Positions 48,890 through 60,268 of a stretch of 64,000 bases of DNA are shown here, one piece after another. The position numbers and the translations under genes are program-made. The DNA is from Dipylidium caninum (taxonomy: Eukaryota; Platyhelminthes; Cestoda; Cyclophyllidea; Dipylidiidae), in assembly GCA_017562135.1 (NCBI GenBank), contig QEYB01000475.1, positions 26,001 through 90,000 of the forward strand, given 5' to 3'. The stretch's first letter is position 1; the number at the start of each line of letters is the position of its first letter. The notes below the pieces were generated by a model, which was not told the DNA's origin, did no database searches, and worked only from the letters and a program-made list of their open reading frames with translations.

Positions 48890-49280
48890 TCTTAAGTAAC
48901 ACATATTTTAATAAAATAATTCTCTTGGCTATCAATGGATCCTAACGCATGCGCATGCGACTTACATAAGGACCCAAATGCACTGAAGGCACCGAAGGCC
49001 AATACGAAATAATGAGAATGGGAGATTAGTGGGACTTGGAGAAGTGGACGTATTATGTTCAAAAGGCAATCGACTGAAGGCAATATTTGGGACATTGGGA
49101 GAGTAGAGAAAAGGAAGTTGTCTGGTGTGGAAGAAAGTCACATTGAGATGGAAGAAGTGATAGAAGAGAGGAGGTGGGGTAGGCGTGGGGAGTCAGGAGT
49201 AACTTGATGAGAAAAGGAGAAATGTCTGGCTAAAGTAGCATCTTTTCAACCTCTATCATAATAATAGCCTTCGTGTCAAT
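48890..49280. other. Repeat-like sequence, no gene
   Basis: This includes a short stretch (49,100-49,135, AGAAAAGGAAGTTGTCTGGTGT) also found at about 51,978-52,005, so it is probably part of the tandem-like family at 50-52 kb. Confidence 0.4.
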
Positions 49281-49285
49281 ATTCT

Positions 49286-50131
49286 TGAGAGTTGGTCTGT
49301 TATGTTGAAAAGCAAAATGTTTTTGTATTTTACTCCTGTACGAGTTCATTAGCATTTAATAAATGCAAAGTTATTTTATGATATAAAATAATTTTGACTT
49401 TCGTCTCCCATGATTTTGCGTTGGTTTTTAATTTTGCATCTCCTGTTCCGCTTTTTTGGCTAAAATGAGTTGTTTAGGGTCGGTGTTGCATTTGCGGCGT
49501 TTCCTTGTCGGTTGGTGTTTTGCGTCTTACTTCCTACGTACCAGTCTTTATTCAACTTTACCACATCGGTCATTGGATAAAGGATTACTTTGTAATAGCT
49601 GGGGATGTAATGGAGCATATTTAACCGTACCCATGTTCTTGACACCTGTCTTCGTATGGATTTTGCATCATTTCATTCCCATGTTAGATTACCTGCTGTC
49701 CATGTTGAGGCTACAAGTGTAGATTGTGTAGTCTATAACGGTTATGTGGTGAAGTTAATGTTAAGGTTGTTAGGGGTATCTCGTTGTTATTACTTCGTTT
49801 TTAATGCAATAATATATTGCCTGTTGCGTGCATAGGGGTAGAGTTTGTTGACTTCTACTAGTAAATCTGGTGGTAGGCGCTGGTTATTCTTTTACAATTA
49901 GGTGGTATTGCTGCACCTTTCCTTGGGTTTTGAGTTAGTGATTAACTTTTTGTTTCTTGTGTTTGGCTAGCGTTTATAAAGTCTGTTTTAGATGAGGTTA
50001 GAACTAGATGTATTAGGGAGTTCAAGGGAAAGAGTCAGTAGTGAGAATGAAGAATGCCAGCTGAAGGGGTGTTAGGAGGTGGGCCATGATGAGGAGCATC
50101 ATGCGTTAGAACCCACGTCATAGTTGGTCGA
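49286..50131 (+). repeat. Dispersed copy of palindrome-arm block
   Basis: Parallel to 30,438-31,277 over its whole length. Shared words include AGAGTTGGTCTG at the start, TTGAGGCTACAAG near the middle and GAATGAAGAATGCCA near the end. It is inverted relative to about 22,640-23,450. Diverged and non-coding. Confidence 0.85.
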
Positions 50132-50229
50132 CGCTTCTTACCAGGTACCACGCATGTAGACATGCCTGTATGCAGTTGGGTCCCTTGCCGTAATGGTGAG
50201 AATAGAAAAGTCATTTGTTGATGAACTCA

Positions 50230-50480
50230 GTGCAGATTTCTTCATCGCATGGGAAAAGCATTGTCTTGAAGTGGCTTTTGAAAGTATGAGAAATGATGAG
50301 GATTGGTGTGATTTGGACAAAAGACGACGAGGTCTCGTGTGGGCGATGGGTGACGTATGGGCAGAAGTGTTAAAATGGACTTTTGGCTGTTGAAATGGCA
50401 TAGTTAAGGTGCATATTTGAATTGCGGATGGAATAGTGGAGAAAACACTTTTCCCAACGGACATTCTACTGTTTGACATA
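50230..50480 (+). repeat. Tandem-like unit A1
   Basis: This matches 51,260-51,520. Landmarks are AAAGCATTGTCTT, GTTGAAATGGCA/GCTGAAATGGCA, TTGCGGATGG and TGACATATGGGG/TGACATATCGGA. Confidence 0.7.
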
Positions 50481-51259
50481 TGGGGACTGAGATGTTTGGT
50501 CGGTTGTTGCTTTACGTTGTGTTCACATGTGTTGAGAAGGCATTGTCATTGTCCTTTGTTATGTATTATTGCCTATGCGGAGATTCGGCGTCATGAGTAT
50601 CCCTGGCAGGTAGGCTCGAGTAAGAGCGAGTAAAATGTTGTTACTTTCTTGTCGCTATTTTACTTGCACAACTGAAATATTAATGTACTTGTTTACCAAT
50701 TAGACTTGATTTTATTAACGTTTATTGTGGAATCAGATGGCAAGCCTCGGTTAGCCTGTATGGCATCAGATCATATGTTTTTAGCTTTTTTGGACTAATC
50801 CAATAATGATTGAATTTCACCGAAAAGTTCTCGTTAGGGGCTGCAATAACATATATATGTGTGTGTGCATGTAATGGTCGCACTTTGTTACTTTTAGAGT
50901 CTCTTGTGTGATAGGTTATTCTTCTTAGTACGTGGATTTGATGTTCCTTTAGGCCTAGTGTGGAGTGTTTTGTTAGTAGGAATTATAAGGCTAGTAGGTG
51001 GATTAATAGGCTTTGCGCTTGTCACATTGGGCGTGGGTGTTGTATCATTGGTATAATTAGGCAGTGGTTGGTAGTGGGGCTCATTGAGAATGTGGAAATT
51101 CTAGTTATCCACCTAGGTGTGACGTATGTATGAACGTGATTTGTGTATATGGGGTTATTTGGTATATTTTGGGGAAGAGATGATGATTGGAGCTGAAGAA
51201 AGGCGGCGTGAAGGAGACAATGTTAAAAGAGTGTTGGAGGTAGAAGTGACTAGTTGAGG

Positions 51260-51520
51260 GGCAGGCAGACAGCAGTGTGGGCAAAGCATTGTCTTTAAAA
51301 GACTTTCGAAAATGAGGAAATTGTGAGAATTGGTAGCGACTAAACAGGAATGAATGTCTCGTGGGAAAAAATGTATAAGTGGAATTCTGGCTGTCGAAAT
51401 GAATATTTGGCTGAAATGGCAGGGCTGAGGTGAATGTTTGAGTTGCGGATGGCATCGTGGAGACGAAAGTACTTTCCTCAATTGCCATTCTAATGCTTGA
51501 CATATCGGACGAATTGGCAT
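51260..51520 (+). repeat. Tandem-like unit A2
   Basis: Partner of 50,230-50,480, about 1.03 kb downstream. A shorter relative lies at 51,880-51,990 (AAAGCAATATTTTCAAGAATCTTTCGAAA). A 168-codon minus frame across this unit is not conserved in A1. Confidence 0.7.
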
Positions 51521-51529
51521 AATGGTGAA

Positions 51530-52626
51530 AAATGTCGACCTTCTTCATTACGAGGTGTGGCCAGACCAAGTCATTTATAGCGTAGATGTTAATATGAACC
51601 TGAGTTAACATTGATACTAACTGATCGAAATTTTAAAAAGAGATGGTGGGTGAAGTGTTAGAAAGTCTGTTTTTTGTCTTGCCTACTCAAAGATCTCACT
51701 GAAACCTTCTAGTGATACATCCTTATTTCTACTTTCATCGGAGAAGAACAGGGAACTGAAAGAGGAAATTGGCTCATTCACTCATCACTTCAGCCTAAAG
51801 TGCTTCCAGCCTTTCTTAATGCACCCATATGAGTTGACCTCAGTGCGTGATGACAAAGAGGGAGGAGTATGCATTTGCGGCTGCAGTGAGCAGTTAAAAA
51901 GAGGCGGGTAGTAGCGTGAACAAAGCAATATTTTCAAGAATCTTTCGAAAGTGTGGCGTATCGGACAATTGTAATGGTTTTGAAAAGAGAAGAGAAGTTG
52001 TCCGGTGTAGACGAAGGGTGGAAAGGGTACAGATAATGACGTAGTTGGTGTTAAAATAGAGTAGAGTGGGGAAGTTCTTTCTTTCGTTACTTTTACTGGG
52101 GAAGAACTGGCAGCCAAAAGAGAAAATTGGTGCATTAACTGGACACTTCGCCCTCCCATTCATGTTACTTTTCCTGAAGTGCTTACAGTCTGAAGACAGG
52201 AATATGAGTTTGGCGTAGTAAATATTGACAAAGTTGTGCTGTTGCGGTGAAAGAGGGCATATTGGGGAAATATAGCAGAGAGGATGGCATATAGACTAAT
52301 TGAAGGACGTGTACAAGAGTGCGAGGATAAATAACCTTGGTCGATGGGCATCAAAAGACAGGTATGATGACAAATAGGAGGTAATGCTGGAGTGTGAGGC
52401 ATTGTAGGAAGGGAATAGTGTGGAGAAATGGTAACGTGTGGAGTTGCGCGAGATGGAGGGAGTTAGGGAAGCAGTCTTTAATGCAATTTCGGAGCCTCGA
52501 CTCAGGCCGCATAAAGGAGACGGAGGAGAATGGTGGCGTATCTAGCTAGTGGAGAGTAGGTTGAGTTGCCTTGAGCTGCACTGCGACGTATCGCATTCTC
52601 GCTGTGACGACGAATACGACTGCGAC
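51530..52626. other. Repeat relics and H2B upstream region
   Basis: This holds a third, shorter relative of the A units and the upstream region of the histone frame. No TATA box or known histone-promoter motif is obvious. Confidence 0.4.
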
Positions 52627-52938
52627 ATGGCTCTCGAAGTTGTGTCAGATAAAGCTGCCAAGAAGGCGTCGAAGGTGAAGGTGCCGAAGGCAGACAAAGC
52701 AAAGAAGAGGAGGACGAGGAAAGCGTGTTACGCTATCTACATATACAAGGTGTTACGTGAGGTGCATCCCGATACGGGTATCTCTTCGAAGGCCATGTCG
52801 ATTATGAACTCTTTCGTAAACGACATCTTCGGACGTATCGCCACCGAGTCGAGTCGTCTGGCGCACTACAACAAGAAACCGACTATCACAAGCAGAGAGA
52901 TCTGGGAAATGTCACACTTGGCCCCGCATTCTAACTAA
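52627..52938 (+). CDS. Histone H2B-like protein, C-terminally truncated
   Basis: The frame encodes 103 residues from ATG 52,627; canonical H2B has about 123-125. After a Lys/Ala-rich tail and a KKRRTRK basic patch come the alpha-1 helix ([20 protein letters not shown]), alpha-2 ([14 protein letters not shown] through RLAHYNKK) and the TITSREI start of alpha-3, all unmistakable H2B. From there the protein departs: ten unrelated residues (starting WEMSH) replace the rest of alpha-3 and the whole alpha-C helix. The missing part carries two acidic-patch glutamates, the ubiquitylated lysine and the terminal KYTS motif. No alternative frame restores it and no histone 3' stem-loop is visible. The conserved core is free of stops, so it is a young pseudogene, an unusual variant or a gene with an unseen 3' exon. 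It stands alone, with no other histone gene nearby. Confidence 0.8.
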   Translation: MALEVVSDKAAKKASKVKVPKADKAKKRRTRKACYAIYIYKVLREVHPDTGISSKAMSIMNSFVNDIFGRIATESSRLAHYNKKPTITSREIWEMSHLAPHSN

Positions 52939-53329
52939 CCATTGGGTTTTTCCTCCTTTAAGCTATTTTCACTCTTCTCCGATCTCATGGCGTGGATTGT
53001 TACTGTCTCGTCTAATACCTTTTGCTTTTTTTTCGCAGCTCGTTTTCTTTGTTTTTTTTTCCCTTCCTCCATCTTTTACTCCTCTTCTCTCTGTGTTATT
53101 TGACCAACTCGCCGACACGAATTTGTTCTTTAAGCCACAGCGAATTAAATGCAGGAGGCGCGAGGAAATGCGCTTCTACAATGCAGGCAATACGAGACGA
53201 GGAGTCGGGAGTAAGGGGAGAAGGGGAGAGAAGACGGGAGAAAGTGAGAGGAAAGGAGAAAAGAAGAGTGAGGATAGGAGAAGCGGGAGTAGAGAACAAA
53301 GAAGTGCAATATGATCATGACTTACTTAG

Positions 53330-54010
53330 CGAGGGGCAGTTTGTCACCGACTAGCACAATCTGGAATCAGAAATTTGCTGCTGGGGGAGAAGAAATACGC
53401 AAGTCAAGCGGCGCCTTTTAACGTCTTTTGTGTTACTAGCTTTGGTACTCTTTTGTGTATGAGTGTTTATCAGAGTTGGTCTGTAATTTGGAGACTAAAA
53501 TGCTTTTGCGCTTCGTCACCCGTAGTTTTTGCGGTGTTGATATGAGTTGTCTTTGGTGTCTACTGCGCTTGCGGCGCTTCTTTGCTGGCTGATATTTTGC
53601 TTTTTGCTTTCTACTTAGAAGTCTTCTTTCAACTCTCCCATATCCGTCGTGAAACACAGATCCTTTTTTTAATAAGTGAGGACGTAAGGTATCCATCTTC
53701 TTGACATTTGTTTTCGTACTGATTTTGCATATTTTCATTTCCTAGCTAGATTACCTACGGCCCATGTCGAGGCTACAAGGGTAGATTGTGTATTTTATAA
53801 TGCTTATATCATGAAGGTGGGGTTGGGGCTGTTATGGGCACCCCTTTGTTGTTATTCCATTTTTAATGCAATACTATATTGCCTGTATATTATACAGGTT
53901 TGGATTTGGTTGACTGCTATTATTGAAACTGATTGTGGGAGCTAGTTGACCTATTTGGAACTATGTCATATTGGTATGCCTTTTCTTGGATTTTCCGTTA
54001 GTGATTGGGG
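53330..54010 (+). repeat. Dispersed copy of palindrome-arm block
   Basis: Parallel to about 30,240-31,130. Shared words are GAATCAGAAATTTG, AACGTCTTTTGTGTTA, AGAGTTGGTCTG, GAGGCTACAAG and TTGGATTTTCCGTTAGTGAT-type ends. The purine-rich run before it (53,155-53,300) may be a decayed version of the GAGGCGAGGAGAG tract at 30,150-30,200. Confidence 0.8.
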
Positions 54011-57000
54011 TTCTTTGTTCGATGGCTTGACACCGTTAGACATTCACTTGTGCCCTCCTTCATATCTCTATTCTCTGGCTGACAGCAACACTTTGCTCAG
54101 CATCGCTTCAGACTCGAAGAATATCTTCATTTCGTCACTTCCGCCTGCTTCAAATGACAAACACGTACGGGAGTCTACACTATTCTCGGAATAATTTGCG
54201 TTTCGCATTACGCGCGTATTACGCGTAGGGCGCGCTGAACAGCTTTTAATCTCATCTCCTTCCACCGACGGGACATGCTCTTCTTCTACACGTCGCCTTA
54301 ATAGCCTATTCACTTTCCATACACAACCTTTCGAGATGGAGTGGAGAGGTTATTTTGAGAAAGAATGCGACCCAATGACATTGAAATGAAAAGTGATGAT
54401 AAAGTGCACGAATACAAAGAGAGACTTCTGTATTGCCGTTTGCTTTATTCCTCTTCTTTCCCCTCCAAGCGGATGTTGCGGGGGTGAAGTATTAGGAGAG
54501 ATAAGAAGTACTTAGATGAGACCAGTCATAATGCTTCTCTCACACGAAAACAGAGTCCATTTGTCGACTGTGACGTCGAAAAATGGGACGATCTGAAAGG
54601 AGATGGATGGGTGGAAGGGAAAATTCTCCACTTCCTCTAAAAATCCTGTGAACAGCGCGACCGACCTCTTTCGGAAGCGACGCCTCACATCGTTCTCTTC
54701 GGTGTCTTGACGCCTACTGTCGTGATCCACTGCCGATTTTTGATCTACTTCGCCTCCTGTTCCATGGGCTCCAGCAGCCGAAGCACTTTCCTTTCCACTT
54801 CCTTAGAGCCAGTAAGAGACAACCATATTCAGTGACGACAGACGTGTCCGCTGCTAGTGAAGCTGTAAGGTTGTGTGGCTTGTTCGACCTGCTCTGCGCA
54901 TTCTCCATGGAGAATTTCCGGTGGCCAGCTCGTGTACAGTTCCATGCAAACAGGCATGGCACAGCAACCAAGTAACTTTGGGCGTGCGATTTTACTCTGA
55001 GGCTGAATGTAAATAATCTTTGGGCCGTGTTGCGCTTGATGCTCTTCGCTTATTGTCCGTTTCCTGTCCCCTTGAACAATCGAATTTTCTCGAGAAATTG
55101 GCGCAACCTTGAGGAGTTAAAATGCTACGCTTATTAGTGTTGGTCCTATTTCAGTGCGTCCTGTCTCCGTTCTTTAGTCTTGTCGAGAACATTAACTTAT
55201 TTTTTTGCCCAACAATTTCCTCATTTCTCCTTCATCTTAAAGTTTTCTGTTTGCTCTCTTTCAGACCCTAGAAACGTTGCAGTGAGACGACCAGCGTTAG
55301 TCGTCTGGAACAGCATTGAGAACTTTGATTTTGTATTTATCAAGGGCTTTATGTAATTCTGAATGAACTTGCGCATTTCATTCTGCCTGAAACATGGTAA
55401 GAATATAAGACACTTTCTTTGAGCACATCACTTTGTCGGCGTCGAAGGTGTGGGCATGAACAACACACGGCAGTGTAGTGTTTCGTTGGGAGTGTATTTG
55501 AGTGGACACTGGGAAGGAATCGCCGGTGCCGCTCATAGATGTGAAAATGGCCAGACGACTGTAGACTTACAAATCTCCGATGCTGGACGCGGTTCACTTT
55601 GCCCCGCCCGTCCTCCTCAATGGGAAATTCAGCGCTAAAGCTAAGATGGAAGTCGTATACGCATACACTCGTTAGACTGGAACTTCGAGACTGAAACCTT
55701 CTGGCCCTCTTACCGATCGCTCAAATTTCTGCCATCGAGTGATGAGGGGTTAACGTGACTGAACTCGAAGATATGTAATCTCGAGGCGTGTTACCGCATC
55801 CGTCAATTCCGTAATGATTCATACCTCCTAATTTCACGCCGTGATCGACCATTTCATTAAATCAGACGGCTGATTTAGGTATTGAGCATCCCACCGTTGA
55901 GTATGGCAGGAAGCGCATCTCCCGCGGATATCCTTTCACGCTCATGCGAAGGTTTCAGCTTGTCCCTACACATGGCAGGCAACAAGACGTCTACAATTTA
56001 TCCCTTCATAGCAAATGAAGTGGATGCGAATACTGCGAGAGTGGGTGATTTATGAAAACGCGGGGGGGGGGAACGTAATGAAGTGTTGGGTTGGGCATGC
56101 AACATACCTCGTCAAGGCAAAGACATAATGTATAGCTTTTAAAGGGATGGTGCTGCTCTTGTCCATTGTCTTCTGACTGGAGATCCGTCACCAACGCCTG
56201 GCGCGTTGACCCTCTCCACGGAATCTTCCTTTTCGTTAAGGACGTCGTTAATGGAGAGACAGGTGAACCAAAAATTCCATGGAATGTAGAATTTAAGGTG
56301 AACTGTTGGGAATGCCAGGGAAAGGCACTGCAGGTGGTGTTGAGGCTTATGTTGAGGAGGAAAGTGAGGTGGATTATCCCCACCTCATAATTCGTACTAC
56401 TGACGCGTCAAATGTAATGAACCTAAATACTATACTCTCGGCAACGTGAGCGGGCGATGGATGTGAGAGGCGGGCGAGGGAGGAGGTGGGCAGGAAATGC
56501 ATAAGAAGTGACAGTGGCCGGGTTGTGTTGAGTATCCATCTACCTACGCCGATAATAAATTAAGAAAAAAAGTATTTAGATTAAGTTTCGTCAGTTGCTT
56601 GCCCATTCTTGTAACCTTTCGCGGCATGACCTCTTATCACTCTAAGCACTCTCAAGGACCCTATTGGCCTTTGATTCAGTAGTGCACGTAATACGAAGCG
56701 CACATTGCGGAGAATGTGATCCCCTCACGTGCGTAATGGTGGAGTGGAGCAGGCAGAAAGGACACAACGGAGATATTCCCCGGATTTGAAGGGAAGTTGA
56801 ACAAATTTCTGCTGTGAAGGAGAATCCTGCTGAATGCATAAAGTCTTCAAGCCGCGTATTATAACGCAGACAACGGGGTGATCTTCAGATAAGCAAAATC
56901 CCCAACCTGCTTTTATGTGGCTCGCTGTCTTTGCCATACTTCGTCTCAGCAATTTACCATTTTCATACGCTGCCACTGAAAAGGAAGCCTCCTTTCGTGG

Positions 57001-57376
57001 CCTGCGACAGAAAGCCTCTCCTATCCTCTTCTCTTCCCTTCAGAGTTTAAATGGCTAAGGCAACAGTGGCTTGATCACAGCTTCATCCATCACCCATGAG
57101 TGAAGATGTCGTTCATTGATTTGATTACAGTTGCCTTTGTGTGATTATTATAAAGTGTAACAAGGAATAGGCTCTGAGATGGAAATCTCAAGGCCAAGTA
57201 CCCGGGGGAGAGAATCTCTCAACTTTGTAAGTGTAAATTGCTCTCACGTGAGCATTGACCATCAGGGAAATTGGTGACATCGACAGATATATTAAAAGGA
57301 AGTGAGTGGACGTTTTAGGACTGCAAATAGTTTTGATAAGAATCTTGGGCCTGCTCGACGAAACTGCTCTTATTTG
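54011..57376. other. No gene recognised
   Basis: This contains a run of ten G at 56,062-56,071. A 74-codon plus frame at 56,166-56,390 has protein-like composition up to a GTGAAC donor-like site near 56,299. None has a recognisable family. Confidence 0.4.
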
Positions 57377-57781
57377 TTAAGTAGCGAAGTTATAGAATAC
57401 GTGCTCGCATTGAATCTCCTTCAGACCCAGGAAAAATTTAAGAATTCCTGAATACGACCGCGCCTTTTTGTCTGTTGTTTTGGTTTCTGACGTGGATATT
57501 TTACCGGAGCTGAATTTAATAGAACGTTGAGGCAATTTAATCTGCACATTATTCGCGTGTATCCCATAATCCTTTACTTCTTTTACCTGCATCGCCCCGC
57601 GTTCAACCGCCTCCTCTGCAGGGTCAGTTATTCTTTGGTGTGAAAGGTAAACGAGGAGAAAATCTGGCCATCTCAGCTCACTAGGAAAAGCAAAGTCCTT
57701 AAGAATGACACCTGCGGGGTCTGCGGTTGCCGATTCCACGAGTGAAAAATTTTTCTTTCCTATTCCCGGGGATTCGTTCAC
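57377..57781 (-). CDS. Unidentified open frame
   Basis: A 134-codon minus frame whose first residues are MNESPGIGKK. It has mixed, soluble-protein composition without low complexity and with a Lys/Ser/Thr-rich second half. No signal peptide, membrane segment or known motif is seen, and there is no second copy in the window to test conservation. It may be a chance frame or an exon. Confidence 0.2.
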   Translation of the reverse strand: MNESPGIGKKNFSLVESATADPAGVILKDFAFPSELRWPDFLLVYLSHQRITDPAEEAVERGAMQVKEVKDYGIHANNVQIKLPQRSIKFSSGKISTSETKTTDKKARSYSGILKFFLGLKEIQCEHVFYNFAT

Positions 57782-59341
57782 TTGTGACTATTGTGCCTAA
57801 TTGCATGGCCTTGGTTTTGGCCTCACCTCTTGGCCATGCCGAACGTGATTCCGTATTGCCTCTTAGAACGGTGGCATGAGTGCAGTCACCTGTCAAATCT
57901 ACACGTGAGCCTATTTAGCGTAAATTCGGCTTTGGGTATGACGGTAAATTTCCCCTTAACTGTGCCGCGGACAATGAAAACGACTCTGTGTGTTGAGAGT
58001 TTAGCACCTTCATTGTGACGCTAGAAAAGACCCTGCCTCCATGAGCAGATAAATAGTTTTTCCCCAGGTCAAATTTGCTTGTGAACACAGATGGAAGCTG
58101 AAAAACGCCCTGCGGGAGGAAAGTTGGTAAGTACGTAAAGCGGGAAATAGATTTACACATAGTAGCGAGGTCTCGATTACTCCGCCTTCAGTCCTTCTAG
58201 CTTTCCTAGACTCGCTTCGCAGGCGTCCATGAGCCGAGGTATTGGATCAGAATCAAGAAGATGCGTTTCTGCAGTCTCCTACACGTTCGTATCTGGGCCA
58301 GGGGCATGAAGTAAGGGACTCCTCCCCCTCATCATCATCCTCTCCCTCATTATCCTCCTACTTGCCCATGTCACAGAGTGAATCAGCTCTGGCCGTGAAG
58401 ACCAGAAGGACTAGAAGACAGGGAAGAGATAGCTGGCGGGTCATTGTCATATAATCGAATCCGGGGAAGATAACCGCAAATTAAGACATCTGTTAGAAAT
58501 ACGGTAACGAGACCTTATGAATATTCAAACATTCTTAGAAGAAGCCGCAATATCAATTCACTTTGTGAAGTAGTTTAGATTACACGAATTTGCTTCATAA
58601 ACGGCTTTTTAGTGCATGCAACTTACCTATCAGGTGGCCATACTGTCAACATGGGAACACGATGTTACCTTCTTGATCGAATCGAGAAGTTAATACATTG
58701 CGGTACACACCGCAGTAATTCCACGCCACATTCAGAAGTTTGTTTCACTTCAATGGACTAAACTGCATACAGAAATAATCCATTAAGTAACGTGTAAGTG
58801 GACAAAACAGACTAAGTAGCCGGTATAATTTAGAGCGACAATGTTATAGCGGTTGAATTTCAATAAAAGCGATGGGGCAGTTTTACTCGCTGCCGTGGTA
58901 ACTGCCATTATGGCACTCATGTAACAGGTTAAAAAGGAGAAATATGGCTTCATGCGGTCTATCAGCCTGTCACTCCCATCTTGTACTAGAGGGGCATAAT
59001 TCTTCTGTCGTCAATCCTTTGTTCCATATGTTCGTCGAGGGAATCGAAAGAAGTGTTTAGGACACGAGAAGGGAAAAGTAGACGGCGAGAACTAGGGGCA
59101 AGCTGTAACACCGTTTGACAGTTTAAAGTAGACGTCGTTACTTGACCAAACACCCAAAACATGGTATTGCTTCATTATGCAACAAATCTGATGTCAAAAC
59201 GGCGGCGATGGTGTGTGGTGAAGCGAACTCCACAGTCGTCTTCCTTAATTCCTCTTCAATTCCTCCTCCTACTCCTCTTTCTCCTTCGCCTCTTTCTCTG
59301 CATCAGCGTGTGCCGGTGGACGTCATAATGCATCCTTCTAA
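57782..59341. other. No gene recognised
   Basis: This is upstream of the R2 remnant. No reverse transcriptase motif (such as an F-A-D-D core) and no 28S sequence from the upstream side of the R2 target site is seen, so the R2 element appears 5'-truncated. Confidence 0.45.
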
Positions 59342-60268
59342 GTCCCATCCGAACACTCTCTCGAGGATTCTCGGGAGGCTTGGAAGGATCTCTTCTGCGG
59401 GTCAAGGAACGGTTTCTATCTGAGCCTCATCCGGACCAGTTGGGATTCGTTCCGCTGGCTGAACCACCCGAGGAGGACCTTCCTACGAAAACGTATGTGA
59501 GACATCCAATTACTTGCTAACACCCTTGAGACGAAGGTTAGGGCTTCGCGGGGCAGCCGGACTCCTGCTGAGCTTCCTAAATGTCGCGGGGAATGTGGTG
59601 TGCCTGAGTCGCTCACGCATGTGGTCCAGGGTTGTGCTCCGACGCATAATGTCCAGTGCCAGGGGCACAATCGCGTTGCAGCCTTACTTCACACTCGCCT
59701 TCAACGGGAGGGGGGCGTAGTCCTGGGTAAACCTCGTGTTTCTCTTGACCGTTCCTTCTGCAAACCGGACCTTGCGCTGTTGGAGAACGACACGGCCTTT
59801 GTGATGGATGTGGCCATTACATCTGAACAGCGGATGGCTACAACGTGGATCGAAAAGGTGGAGAAGCACGGTGGAGAGCCGGTAGCTGCCTGTAATCTGC
59901 GGTAACTGCGGGGCCTTGGCTATATTGTCTCGCGGATGGAGCAGGCGCCTATTGTTATCAGCATGCGAGAATTTTGGTATGGTTCCTCGTTTGACTTTCT
60001 CCGCAAACTCGGCGTTTCTCGTTACACAATGACGGACTTTTATCTCCTGACTCTTACTGGAAGTAATCGATGTTATGATGTCTATATGCGCAACACTTGG
60101 AGCAATCGGGGGCGCTGACGGTCTATGACGGTGGTGTACGGCTTTGATGCTTCTCTTTTGGCGGGGCAATCAACTCTTGGGACAGGCGTCGGGACTATGT
60201 GTTGACTTGTGTGCTCTTGTATTGCTATATTGTGTAGTGTACAGATGTTACCCAAAAATAATGGTAAA
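59342..60268 (+). mobile_element. R2-type non-LTR retrotransposon, 5'-truncated
   Basis: This is the end of the single protein of an R2 element: the C-terminal part with the zinc-binding motif and restriction-like endonuclease that nicks 28S rDNA for target-primed reverse transcription. Visible are FRWLNHPRRTF, then QLLANTLETKVRASRG, a C-x3-C-x7-H-x4-C motif (Cys codons at 59,582, 59,594 and 59,633; His at 59,618), and the endonuclease core KPD (59,762-59,770) followed by MDV (Asp 59,807) and an EKVEKH segment. The C-terminal extension ends at 60,118, with about 150 bases of 3' untranslated sequence after it. Two in-frame stops, TGA at 59,498 and TAA at 59,903, and loss of everything upstream make it dead. 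The decisive evidence is that its 3' end abuts 28S rRNA exactly at the R2 target. Confidence 0.85.

Noticed and set aside
51105..51611. 168-codon minus frame rich in Ser, Phe and His
   Set aside because: It lies in a repeat unit whose other copies do not keep the frame.
52549..52626. Extension of the H2B frame upstream of the ATG
   Set aside because: The frame is open further upstream but has no earlier ATG. The conserved basic tail starts after 52,627.
56062..56071. Run of ten G as a possible regulatory or quadruplex site
   Set aside because: It is a single homopolymer without the four-tract pattern, and likely a simple repeat or sequencing artefact.
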